From Serratia sp. UGAL515B_01 (GTDB lineage: Bacteria; Pseudomonadota; Gammaproteobacteria; Enterobacterales; Enterobacteriaceae): a stretch of 64,000 nucleotides of DNA. Below, piece by piece: positions 49,581 through 57,279 of the stretch. Under the pieces are notes generated by a model. The model was given only the letters and a program-made list of their open reading frames with translations, was not told where the DNA came from and made no database searches. The stretch is taken from assembly GCF_033095805.1 (NCBI RefSeq), contig NZ_CP109901.1:186001-250000 (forward strand). Reading direction: 5' to 3'. Numbering within the stretch: the first letter of the stretch is position 1; each line of letters opens with the position of its first letter. The position numbers and the translations under genes are program-made.

Positions 49581-50378
49581 TTATCCTTTCCCTTTATGGG
49601 ATGCTGTTGCGATTAGGCTGATGTTATGCAGCCGAAAACCACGCTCTTTGAGCTGTTGCAGCACATCAGGCGGCAGTGCGTCATCGCATACGATGTCGTC
49701 GAGTGCCGTTAAGGGGCAGACGCGGAACATGCCGTACTTGCCGTATTTACTGCTATCGGAAACCAGCACTTTTCGCTTGGCGATCTCCAGCAGTGCCTGT
49801 TTAACCAGGACTTTTTCTTCGTGCGGTGTGGAAAGGCCATGAGCTAGATCCCAAGAACTGGTGCTGATAAAGGCCACATCGATATTTAGGGTGCGTAACA
49901 GCGTCGCGGCGCTGCTACCCACGCAGGAAAAATTACGTTGATCTACACGTCCCCCCGTGTGAAACAGATTGAGCTGAGGGCGATTCATCAAGTGCTGGAT
50001 AATGGAAAAATCGTTGGTGACGATGGTCAGATTGAAACGTTCTGCCAGATGGCGGGCGATCTCGAAGCTGGTGGTGCCAGCATCCAGATAAACCACCTGG
50101 CCATCTTCCACCATGGCTGCTGCATATTTGCCGATGGCGCGTTTCTGCCGGTGATGGAGCTGGGCTTTTTCTTTGTAAGCCAGTTCCTGACGCAGCGCGT
50201 CGCTAAGGCGAACGCCGCCGCTGACGCTGATTACTTTACCTTCTTCTTCCAACTGATGAATGTCGCGCCTGACAGTCATGTGTGAAACGCTCATCAACTC
50301 GGCCAAAGCAACGATGGTGACCAGTTGATATTCATGTACGTAGCGATAGATAAAATCGCGCCGTTCCGATGGGATCAT
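49581..50378 (-). CDS. DeoR-family repressor of the denD-gntP operon
   Basis: A 265-aa regulator. The winged helix is ALAELMSVSHMTVRRDIHQL near residues 20-40, and the C-terminal sugar-phosphate sensor domain carries YLDAGTTSFEIARHL and VTNDFSI, typical DeoR motifs. An open frame extends to 50420, but the ATG at 50378 follows AGGAG with 5-nt spacing. It is first in deoR-denD-gntP (gaps of 5 and 2 bp), hence probably autoregulatory and induced by a phosphorylated intermediate. Confidence 0.88.
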   Translation of the reverse strand: MIPSERRDFIYRYVHEYQLVTIVALAELMSVSHMTVRRDIHQLEEEGKVISVSGGVRLSDALRQELAYKEKAQLHHRQKRAIGKYAAAMVEDGQVVYLDAGTTSFEIARHLAERFNLTIVTNDFSIIQHLMNRPQLNLFHTGGRVDQRNFSCVGSSAATLLRTLNIDVAFISTSSWDLAHGLSTPHEEKVLVKQALLEIAKRKVLVSDSSKYGKYGMFRVCPLTALDDIVCDDALPPDVLQQLKERGFRLHNISLIATASHKGKG

Positions 50379-50913
50379 GCTTTCTCCTGGGCAGTGGCGG
50401 GCTGGTGGCGAGAGTGCCACTCAGTAGCTGTTATTTTTTGTTATAGAAGTTAATGTTTAATCATCTGAGTTAACAAATAAACGATGGGTATCACAGAAGT
50501 GCAGATGCGGGGTACGAGTGGCGACTTCAAAAATTCATTGATAATTATTGAGTTAAATGAATTTTTTGAAGCTGGGTAGATAACAGCAGGATGTGATGAA
50601 TAATGTGACACATAACAAAAACAAGCAGTTTGCCGAAGATCTCGGTGGGGGAAGAGGTCGCTAGGCTGCAAATGACCGGCAGCGGCGCTGGTGTGCAATT
50701 AAAACATAGCCTGGTACAGGCCTTAAACGTATTTCAATACAGATGAAGCGCTATGCTTGGGGCACAAGCAGATTTTTTGCCAATATCATCTGTTTCCCAG
50801 TTTTTTGATGACGTTGTGGAAGAGTAATAGGGTAAGAATTGGACTATCTCTGTTGGGGAAATAGGCGAGTGACGTTTTTTTCGACATTCAATTCATTGAA
50901 TGCGTGATAAGTG
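50379..50913. other. Gene-free region between the deoR operon and leuX
   Basis: About 535 bp with the deoR promoter expected near 50379-50470. The frame 50450-50698 on the minus strand has no ribosome binding site or domain and is not supported. An extended inverted repeat at 50525-50571 is listed separately. Confidence 0.5.
50525..50571. repeat. Near-perfect long inverted repeat upstream of deoR
   Basis: Arms CTTCAAAAATTCATT and AATGAATTTTTTGAAG are complementary except for one extra base, with a 16-bp AT-rich centre. It lies about 150-190 bp upstream of the DeoR-type gene and could be an operator or a remnant hairpin. Confidence 0.6.
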
Positions 50914-50941
50914 TTGCACGAGGGAAGCGGGCAGGTATAAT
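50914..50941 (+). promoter_or_regulatory. leuX tRNA promoter
   Basis: A -35 element TTGCAC (50914-50919) and a perfect -10 TATAAT (50936-50941) are separated by 16 bp, followed by a GC-rich discriminator (GCCCAC) that is typical of stringently controlled stable-RNA promoters. The tRNA begins 28 bp after the -10. Confidence 0.85.
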
Positions 50942-50969
50942 GCCCACGTTTTCCGCATACTACTTCAGT

Positions 50970-51054
50970 GCCGAAGTGGCGAAATCGGTAGACGCAGTTG
51001 ATTCAAAATCAACCGCCGCAAGGTGTGCCGGTTCGAGTCCGGCCTTCGGCACCA
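50970..51054 (+). tRNA. leuX: tRNA-Leu (anticodon CAA)
   Basis: An 85-nt gene with encoded CCA end. Acceptor arms GCCGAAG / CTTCGGC pair perfectly, the anticodon stem GTTGA / TCAAC encloses the loop TTCAAAA (anticodon CAA), and a long variable arm typical of tRNA-Leu follows. The T-arm reads GGTTCGAGTCC. The sequence is almost that of E. coli leuX, a classical genomic-island insertion site. A P4-type integrase starts 186 bp downstream in the same orientation. Confidence 0.97.
51030..51054 (+). other. Presumed island attachment site (attL) at the 3' end of leuX
   Basis: P4-type integrases recombine at the 3' end of tRNA genes and restore the tRNA sequence. The T-arm and acceptor region of leuX directly upstream of the integrase is therefore the expected core site. 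The other end (attR) would be a direct repeat of this segment beyond 64000 and is not visible. Confidence 0.65.
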
Positions 51055-51240
51055 ACAGTATGTAAATAGACCTCAACTGAGGTCTTTTTTTATGTCTAAA
51101 ATCCAGTATTTACCTACCTTTCCCGCTATATTAACTCTCTCAGTGTCAACCGACATCAACCCACATCTACCAACAGATGTTGGTACAGATGATGGTATTT
51201 CTGGTTCGATAGTGCGTGTACCAACGGGGAGGGGATAATC

Positions 51241-52500
51241 ATGGCGTTAACAGATATTAAAGTCAGGACATCCAAGCCTGAAGAGAAGCAGTACAAGCTG
51301 ACCGACGGCAATGGCATGCATCTTCTTGTTCACCCGAATGGCTCTAAGTACTGGCGTTTGCAGTACCGCTTTTGTGGGAAGCAAAAGATGTTGGCTTTAG
51401 GTGTCTATCCAGATGTCTCCCTTGCGGATGCCAGGGCACGCCGTGATGAAGCCCGCAAGCAGATAGCGAACGGCATCGATCCAAGCGATAAAAAGAAAAC
51501 CGATAAAGTTGAGCAGAATGAGGCTCGTACTTTTGAGGAGGTCGCTATCGAATGGCATGCTACCAATAAGAAGTGGTCGGAAGATCACAGCAAGCGCGTG
51601 CTGAAAAGCCTGGAAGATAATCTCTTCCCCGCGATTGGCAAACGTAATATTGGCGAGCTTAAAACCCGTGACCTGTTAGCCCCGATCAAAGTTGTAGAAC
51701 AATCCGGGCGTCTTGAGGTGGCATCACGCCTTCAACAACGTTCGACCGCGATAATGCGTTACGCCGTGCAGAGTGGGTTAATTGACTACAACCCGGCTCA
51801 GGAAATGGCTGGTGCCGTTGCATCTAGCAACCGGCAGCATCGTCGCGCCTTGGAGTTAAAGCGTACTCCAGAACTGCTTCAACGAATTGATAGCTACACC
51901 GGCAGGCCGTTAACACGGCTGGCGGTTGAGTTGACGCTATTGATTTTTATCCGCTCCAGTGAACTGCGATTTGCCCGTTGGTCAGAGATCGATTTTGAAA
52001 CCGCCATGTGGACCATTCCTCCCGAACGTGAACCAATCGAAGGGGTAAAACACTCTCACCGTGGCTCTAAAATGCGAACTCCACATCTGGTGCCGCTTTC
52101 CCGTCAGGCTCTGGCGATTCTCGAACAGATAAAGACTTTCAGTGGCGATCATGAACTGATCTTTATTGGTGATCATAACCCTCGCAAACCGATGAGTGAA
52201 AACACGGTTAACAAATCTTTGCGAGTGATGGGATATGACACACAGGTTGAAGTCTGCGGTCATGGATTCAGGACAATGGCGTGCAGTTCGTTGATTGAGT
52301 CAGGGTTATGGTCGAGGGATGCGGTTGAACGGCAGATGAGCCATATGGAACGCAACTCTGTACGAGCAGCTTATATCCATAAGGCTGAGCATCTGGATGA
52401 ACGCAAGCTAATGCTGCAGTGGTGGGCTGACTTCTTGGATGCTAATAGGGAGAAGGCGATTAGTCCGTTTGATTTTGCCAAGCAGCACACGTTGAAATAA
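51241..52500 (+). CDS. Tyrosine-type site-specific integrase (P4 family)
   Basis: A 419-aa recombinase. The N-terminal DUF4102/arm-binding domain begins with MALTDIKVRTSKPEEKQYKL and includes GVYPDVSLADARARRDEARK. The catalytic domain shows Arg in FIRSSELRFARW, His-x-x-Arg in HGFRTM and the nucleophile Tyr in RAAYIHKAEHLDERK. Its proximity to leuX in the same orientation marks the start of an integrated island running rightwards. The gene appears intact, so excision may still be possible. Confidence 0.95.
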   Translation: MALTDIKVRTSKPEEKQYKLTDGNGMHLLVHPNGSKYWRLQYRFCGKQKMLALGVYPDVSLADARARRDEARKQIANGIDPSDKKKTDKVEQNEARTFEEVAIEWHATNKKWSEDHSKRVLKSLEDNLFPAIGKRNIGELKTRDLLAPIKVVEQSGRLEVASRLQQRSTAIMRYAVQSGLIDYNPAQEMAGAVASSNRQHRRALELKRTPELLQRIDSYTGRPLTRLAVELTLLIFIRSSELRFARWSEIDFETAMWTIPPEREPIEGVKHSHRGSKMRTPHLVPLSRQALAILEQIKTFSGDHELIFIGDHNPRKPMSENTVNKSLRVMGYDTQVEVCGHGFRTMACSSLIESGLWSRDAVERQMSHMERNSVRAAYIHKAEHLDERKLMLQWWADFLDANREKAISPFDFAKQHTLK

Positions 52501-52539
52501 TACTATCTGGCCATTGTTTATCAGTATAGGAACAGCTGC

Positions 52540-52585
52540 AAGAAAGAGACATCTGCCCATAAATATGGCTGGATGTCTTTTTCTT
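52540..52585 (+). terminator. Possible integrase terminator
   Basis: An imperfect stem of A/G-rich AAGAAAGAGACATC against GATGTCTTTTTCTT with an 18-nt centre lies 40 bp past the integrase stop. The right arm contains a five-T run. Confidence 0.55.
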
Positions 52586-52672
52586 GATTATGGCCCACAT
52601 GATGCTGTGTTGATTGCATAGGGGTAACCTAGTGTGCCAAATATCTGCGTCGCAGTTGTGCGGCTGAGTCGA

Positions 52673-52707
52673 TTGTCGAGCAAAATACAACACTGTATAG
52701 TGCAGTA
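52673..52707 (+). promoter_or_regulatory. Promoter and putative operator of the defence operon
   Basis: A -35 TTGTCG (52673-52678) and -10 TATAGT (52696-52701) are spaced by 17 bp, 35 bp upstream of the RHH gene. The sequence ACTGTATAGTGCAGT (52693-52707) has ACTG/CAGT dyad ends and overlaps the -10, a fitting place for binding by the small RHH protein encoded next. Confidence 0.65.
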
Positions 52708-52736
52708 CATTTGCAGGCTTTATCTGGGAGAATGAG

Positions 52737-52928
52737 ATGGCTACAACCAAAACTGCGACGCTTACCATCCGAGTCGATCCCGGCTTAAAGGAAGCACTGC
52801 GAGCTGTTGCACAAGTGGAACACAGGTCTATCGCCAACATGATAGAGGTGCTGATCCGCGAGCACTGTGAGAAACATGGAATAGCTATCGAGAAGCCCAA
52901 GAAATTGGATCAATGTGGGGAACGTTAA
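52737..52928 (+). CDS. Small ribbon-helix-helix (CopG/Arc-like) DNA-binding protein
   Basis: A 63-aa protein with a beta strand followed by two helices (TATLTIRVDPGLKEALRAVA, then RSIANMIEVLIREHCEKHG), the RHH fold of CopG/MetJ/Arc-type repressors. The ATG follows GGGAG. Its stop is 2 bp before the presumed ATG of the DUF499 gene, so it is the first gene of the operon. A role as autoregulator of the defence genes is inferred from fold, position and the dyad over the -10. No toxin partner of a classic toxin-antitoxin pair is adjacent. Confidence 0.75.
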   Translation: MATTKTATLTIRVDPGLKEALRAVAQVEHRSIANMIEVLIREHCEKHGIAIEKPKKLDQCGER

Positions 52929-52930
52929 GC

Positions 52931-55900
52931 ATGATCAAGACTGTTAAACAGGCGTGTCGTTTTAATCCTATTATCCAGGATTACAGAATGAGCCAAGGAA
53001 TTGAGAACCTAGCTGATCTCATCAACGACGCAGGTGACGGCAAAGAGTTTTTCTCACGTAACTACGTTACCCACGGTATGGAGCAGCTTTTCAGAGAAGG
53101 CATGCTTCGTCTATCTGGAAAATCAGATCAAGCGGTATTCGAGCTCACTCAGGCAATGGGTGGTGGTAAAACCCACATGATGATTGCGCTAGGTTTGCTT
53201 GCGAAACACGCACATTTACGTCCTGAGATGCTACCTGCAGATTTAAATGAACGCTTGAGCTTTGGGAATGCGCGAATCGCAGCGTTTAATGGTCGCAACA
53301 ATCCTGATAATTACATATGGGGTGAGATTGCTACCCAACTCGGTGAGTCAGATAAAATTAAACAGCACTGGATCAACGGACCTAAATCCGTTGACCAAAA
53401 GAAGTGGAAAGAGATCATCGGCGACACTCCCACGTTGATTATGATCGACGAACTCCCCCCTTATCTGGATAACGCGAGTACTCAGGTCTTCGGCTCCGGT
53501 ACACTCGCCAACATGGTAGTGTATAGTCTAAGTACTCTGATGAGTGCGGCATTAGAACTACCAAACTGCTGTATTGTCATTGCCAATCTGTCTGGGAGCT
53601 ATAGTGCCCAAACCAAAACCCTGAAAGAAGCTATTTCGAACCTGCAGCAAGAAACCCGCAGGCAGTCGATGACTATTACACCGGTACAACTCTCGGGTAA
53701 TGAAATCTATGAAATCCTTAAAAAGCGACTGATTGATGAGTTGCCTGACGAGCAAACTATCAGTGATGTTGCTGAGGAATACGCTCAGCAAATCAAAAAA
53801 GCAGAAGATGGCGGATACATTATTGCTTCAAGCATTGAACAAATCGCAGAACAGGTAAGAGAGACCTATCCGTTCCATCCATCATTCAAACACTTGGTGG
53901 CTCTATTTAAAGAGAACGAGGGTTTCAGACAGACTCGCGGTTTAATGCAGTTTACTGCTCGCCTGCTCAAAAGCGTGGAGCAACGCAAAACTGATGATGT
54001 CTTCCTCGTAGGCACGCAACACCTTGACCTAAATGACGAACAAGTTAAAGATGAAATTGAACGAATTTCTCCGAAACTAACCCCTGCCGTTACACGAGAT
54101 ATTGCAGACAAAGGTGATTCAGTTGCTGAAAAAATAGACAGCGAAATCAACAACGATGCAGCCAGCCAATTAATGACTTTACTCTTGGCATCGTCATTGT
54201 CTCGAGCCGTAGGTGGACGCATTGGTTTGTCGGAAAGTGAATTGATTGAATTCTTAACTGCGCCCAATCGCAAGGCAGATGAATTCCTTGATGCACTCCA
54301 AAACTTACGTGAGCACGCTTGGTACTTGCACCGTGAAGACCAACGCTTCTTCATTAAAGAAACTGAAAACCTTTCGCGCCAGATCGAGCGTACTGCTAAG
54401 GATATACCGCTACCAAAAATTGATCAGGCCTTGATTAACCGGCTCAAGGGAATCCTTCAGCCCAACCGCCGTAATACCTATCAGGAGGTGCAAATTCTTC
54501 CGCGCATGGACGAACTCAGACTAAGTGGACCTCGAGTCCTTATCGTGATTAAACCAGATGGAAAAATACCGCCGAGCGAACTCACCAACTTCTTTGAGTT
54601 TCAGCAGGAAAAGAACAACCTACTAGTGCTTACCGGGCAAGACAGCATCATGGCTGATGCTGTCGAAGATCGTCTACGTGAGCTGTATGCCATCGAACAA
54701 ATTGGAAAACGCCTAAAGGCCGGTGATACGTTATTTGAAGAAGCGCGTGATAGATTGGAGGAAGCTGAGGGGAGATTCATCAAAGCTTTGTCTGCAGCTT
54801 ATAATACCGTACTATTTCCCGGCATTGATGAGGTGGATGGCTCTGAGCGTTTGCTCAAAGTCACAATTGATCATGGATTGAAAGTAGGTGAAGGCGAGCA
54901 ATCTGCCGAAGCTCAAATTGAAAAACTGATGGCAGACCCAAGAGCTAACTACAAATTAGCTTCAGATTTGAAAGATGGTTTCGTGCAGTATTTTGCTTTG
55001 GCAGAGTCGGAGCTTTGGCCTTCTGGTACCAACAGCCGCCGCACTCCGTGGAAGGATGTCATCAATCGCGCCAAATGCTATCCCGGCTGGCCTTGGATGC
55101 CCGGCAGTAGTGGTATGGATACATTGCGAACCGAGGCTCTGAAACAGGGACGCTGGCGCTTAGGTGAGGACGGCTACATAGAGAAAGGCCCCTTCCCGAA
55201 AGAAAAAACCAGTGTCAATGTATCATTTTTGGGGGCAAATCCTGACACCGGGGAATCGCAGCTCAGCTTGACACCGAGAAACGCTGGCGAAAGTCCGGTT
55301 ATCTATTATTCGACAAAACCGGAAGTTCTGGAAACAGCACCTAAAATTTATGACCTGGAAAATTTCTGTACGACTGAAGGCACTCTTTACTTTAAGGTCG
55401 TTGATCCTACTGGAAAATACGAAAGCGGCCCAGCTACACGATGGGTTGCCGACCTAAAAGTCAGACATCAAATCGAACCTTCTGCAGACAAGCGAAAGAT
55501 TACTTTACATTGTACACCTAACGCCGAAATGTACTACACATTGGACGGTTCGAATCCGAAAGATGGTCAGCCTTACACAACTCCATTCGAGGTAGGCTCC
55601 GAAGCTGCCCGTTTACTGGTTTATGCCAAATCGGGTGAAGCGACAAAAACGGCCGATTTTCAGATTCCGCATAGCGCCGACAAAACTGTTCAGATCGATT
55701 ACACCAAGCCAGCACGCTTAAATAGTGGTAAGCGTGTTCCACTCGATACCACAGAAAAAGTCTTCACGGTGATAAACCGCTTCAAAGACCAGGCAAACAC
55801 ACGTTTTAAAGGTGTCCGCATTGAGATCGGCGAAGGTGAGAACACTGTAGGTATTCGTTTCGGCGAACGCCAAATCACCGCTGCGATGATCGAGGCGACG

Positions 55901-56056
55901 GTAAATAGCCTACGAGATGTATTGAATGAAGCCGATGCTAATGTGTCGATTGCTGTCAGAGACGGCATTGATTTTGAAAATGGCTTTGAAGCCAAAGAGT
56001 TTGCCAAGTTAGTTGGCATTGAGTTGAAACCTGGCGATATAGCCCAAGACGAATGA
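52931..56056 (+). CDS. DUF499-family ATPase, antiphage-associated
   Basis: A 1041-aa protein. The ATP-binding loop is AMGGGKTHM (GGGKTH at 77-82) and the Walker B region is LIMIDELPP (D173, E174), as in DUF499 P-loop ATPases found next to DUF1156 methylases. The C-terminal 250 residues contain a chitobiase-C-terminal/Ig-like segment (MYYTLDGSNPKDGQPYTTPF), unusual in a cytosolic nucleotide-dependent protein. An in-frame ATG six codons earlier would overlap the RHH gene; the ATG at 52931 is preferred. It overlaps the following gene by ATGA. It probably drives DNA translocation or complex assembly in the restriction system; this role is inferred. Confidence 0.85.
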   Translation: MIKTVKQACRFNPIIQDYRMSQGIENLADLINDAGDGKEFFSRNYVTHGMEQLFREGMLRLSGKSDQAVFELTQAMGGGKTHMMIALGLLAKHAHLRPEMLPADLNERLSFGNARIAAFNGRNNPDNYIWGEIATQLGESDKIKQHWINGPKSVDQKKWKEIIGDTPTLIMIDELPPYLDNASTQVFGSGTLANMVVYSLSTLMSAALELPNCCIVIANLSGSYSAQTKTLKEAISNLQQETRRQSMTITPVQLSGNEIYEILKKRLIDELPDEQTISDVAEEYAQQIKKAEDGGYIIASSIEQIAEQVRETYPFHPSFKHLVALFKENEGFRQTRGLMQFTARLLKSVEQRKTDDVFLVGTQHLDLNDEQVKDEIERISPKLTPAVTRDIADKGDSVAEKIDSEINNDAASQLMTLLLASSLSRAVGGRIGLSESELIEFLTAPNRKADEFLDALQNLREHAWYLHREDQRFFIKETENLSRQIERTAKDIPLPKIDQALINRLKGILQPNRRNTYQEVQILPRMDELRLSGPRVLIVIKPDGKIPPSELTNFFEFQQEKNNLLVLTGQDSIMADAVEDRLRELYAIEQIGKRLKAGDTLFEEARDRLEEAEGRFIKALSAAYNTVLFPGIDEVDGSERLLKVTIDHGLKVGEGEQSAEAQIEKLMADPRANYKLASDLKDGFVQYFALAESELWPSGTNSRRTPWKDVINRAKCYPGWPWMPGSSGMDTLRTEALKQGRWRLGEDGYIEKGPFPKEKTSVNVSFLGANPDTGESQLSLTPRNAGESPVIYYSTKPEVLETAPKIYDLENFCTTEGTLYFKVVDPTGKYESGPATRWVADLKVRHQIEPSADKRKITLHCTPNAEMYYTLDGSNPKDGQPYTTPFEVGSEAARLLVYAKSGEATKTADFQIPHSADKTVQIDYTKPARLNSGKRVPLDTTEKVFTVINRFKDQANTRFKGVRIEIGEGENTVGIRFGERQITAAMIEATVNSLRDVLNEADANVSIAVRDGIDFENGFEAKEFAKLVGIELKPGDIAQDE

Positions 56057-57165
56057 GCGTCAAAAAAGAGACTAGAAATATGGTAAAGGCACAATCAAAC
56101 ATAACCACGGCAGGTGTTAAACATCCGACGCTGGGTTTCGGCGTGCCTGCTAGCAGCGATCCTCACCACTTTAAAGTAATTATTCCAAAGACAAGTAACG
56201 GCAAAGTGCAAATCAGTGAGTACCTTGGTTTACAAGCGCAGAATAAGGAATCTTCCGTAGTTGATCGCGTGTTGCTAGATCGCACTCGTTGGACAGCTAT
56301 ACGCGCGGAAGTGCAGCGTGCGTTTAACGCTCGCTTGAAAAGCTACGGTTTAAAAACCAGTTCTTGGCAAGTAGGTGAGAACATGCTTGACCGTTTGTTG
56401 GGCAAAGAGCTTTGTGTACTCGCTTGGGCAATAGAGGGTATGGAAATTGACAATATCCCTCTTGCAGTCCGCAATTGGTTAGCACTTCGTCCAGAGGAGC
56501 GTTGGTGGTTATTTGGCATGACTGCGAAGAGCACTGGAGGTGTTGAAGATCGTGATGTCGGTTGGCGTATTGCCTTGCGTCACGCTCTTGGCGATATTGT
56601 ACAAACAGAACAGATTGAACTCACTCAGGACAGCAGCGTTTCTTACAGTGGTCATGTACCAAAGTCCCACGAAATAAAATCACCGTCAGCGAGTTATGGA
56701 GACTTGAAGCCATCTGGTGATACCAGCTTGTTGCCTCAAGATAGTAGTAATAACGATTTATTATTACTCGATGGCGACAATGCTCCAGCATCCAATGAGC
56801 TTGCTCAAGGAAACTCAAATGCTGAGGGATCCCTGTTCTTGTTTGAAGCAAAGCTGGCTAAGGCTATCGGGCACCCTATTGGTGAAATGAGTAGTCCCGA
56901 GTTTTTAGTCAAAAAGGGATCAACGGCAAACATTGTTCTGGCCAAGTCGCTACGTCCAGCCGTTCGAGAGCTGCGTCAGAAGCTGTTAGATGATGGTGTG
57001 CTCGTGAAACAAGGAGATGTTTATTCCTTTGTACATGAATATCAGTTTAAAAGCCCTAGTACGGCGGCTTGTGTGATAGCCGGCAATCCGCGCAGTGGTA
57101 TGGATGCTTGGCGGGACCTGCAAAGCCGTAGCCTGAAAGAGCTAGGATACGGTAAAAAGGGCTAA
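56053..57165 (+). CDS. DUF3780-family antiphage-associated protein
   Basis: A 370-aa protein starting at an ATG that overlaps the DUF499 stop (ATGA), thus translationally coupled. Residues 20-175 resemble the DUF3780 domain (HPTLGFGVPASSDPHHFKVI; WLALRPEERWWLFGMT). A Ser/Asp/Asn-rich linker (about 200-255) joins a C-terminal part of about 100 residues. I see no catalytic motif. DUF3780 is, to my recollection, found almost only with DUF499 and DUF1156 genes in defence islands. An internal ATG at 56080 is an alternative start. Confidence 0.8.
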   Translation: MSVKKETRNMVKAQSNITTAGVKHPTLGFGVPASSDPHHFKVIIPKTSNGKVQISEYLGLQAQNKESSVVDRVLLDRTRWTAIRAEVQRAFNARLKSYGLKTSSWQVGENMLDRLLGKELCVLAWAIEGMEIDNIPLAVRNWLALRPEERWWLFGMTAKSTGGVEDRDVGWRIALRHALGDIVQTEQIELTQDSSVSYSGHVPKSHEIKSPSASYGDLKPSGDTSLLPQDSSNNDLLLLDGDNAPASNELAQGNSNAEGSLFLFEAKLAKAIGHPIGEMSSPEFLVKKGSTANIVLAKSLRPAVRELRQKLLDDGVLVKQGDVYSFVHEYQFKSPSTAACVIAGNPRSGMDAWRDLQSRSLKELGYGKKG

Positions 57166-57227
57166 CTAATGGTTTGGACTCAGGCAGAAAAAACCATGTG
57201 GTCTAAAAAATGCACTGAATAGATATA

Positions 57228-57259
57228 GACTGCGCAAGGCAACTTGTCCTTGCGCAGTC
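57228..57259 (+). terminator. Strong hairpin between DUF3780 and DUF1156 genes
   Basis: A perfect 12-bp stem (GACTGCGCAAGG / CCTTGCGCAGTC) with an 8-nt loop lies 62 bp after the DUF3780 stop and 20 bp before the methyltransferase gene. It is followed by TGTTTGG rather than a long T run, so it may act as a partial terminator, an RNA-stability element or a translation control for the methyltransferase. Confidence 0.65.
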
Positions 57260-57279
57260 TGTTTGGAGATAAAGATTAA

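Noticed and set aside
50450..50698. An 82-codon minus-strand frame upstream of the DeoR gene
   Set aside because: It spans the AT-rich inverted repeat, has no ribosome binding site and no domain similarity that I recognise.
52737..52928. Antitoxin of a toxin-antitoxin pair
   Set aside because: No small toxin gene is next to it; the following gene is a 1041-aa ATPase.
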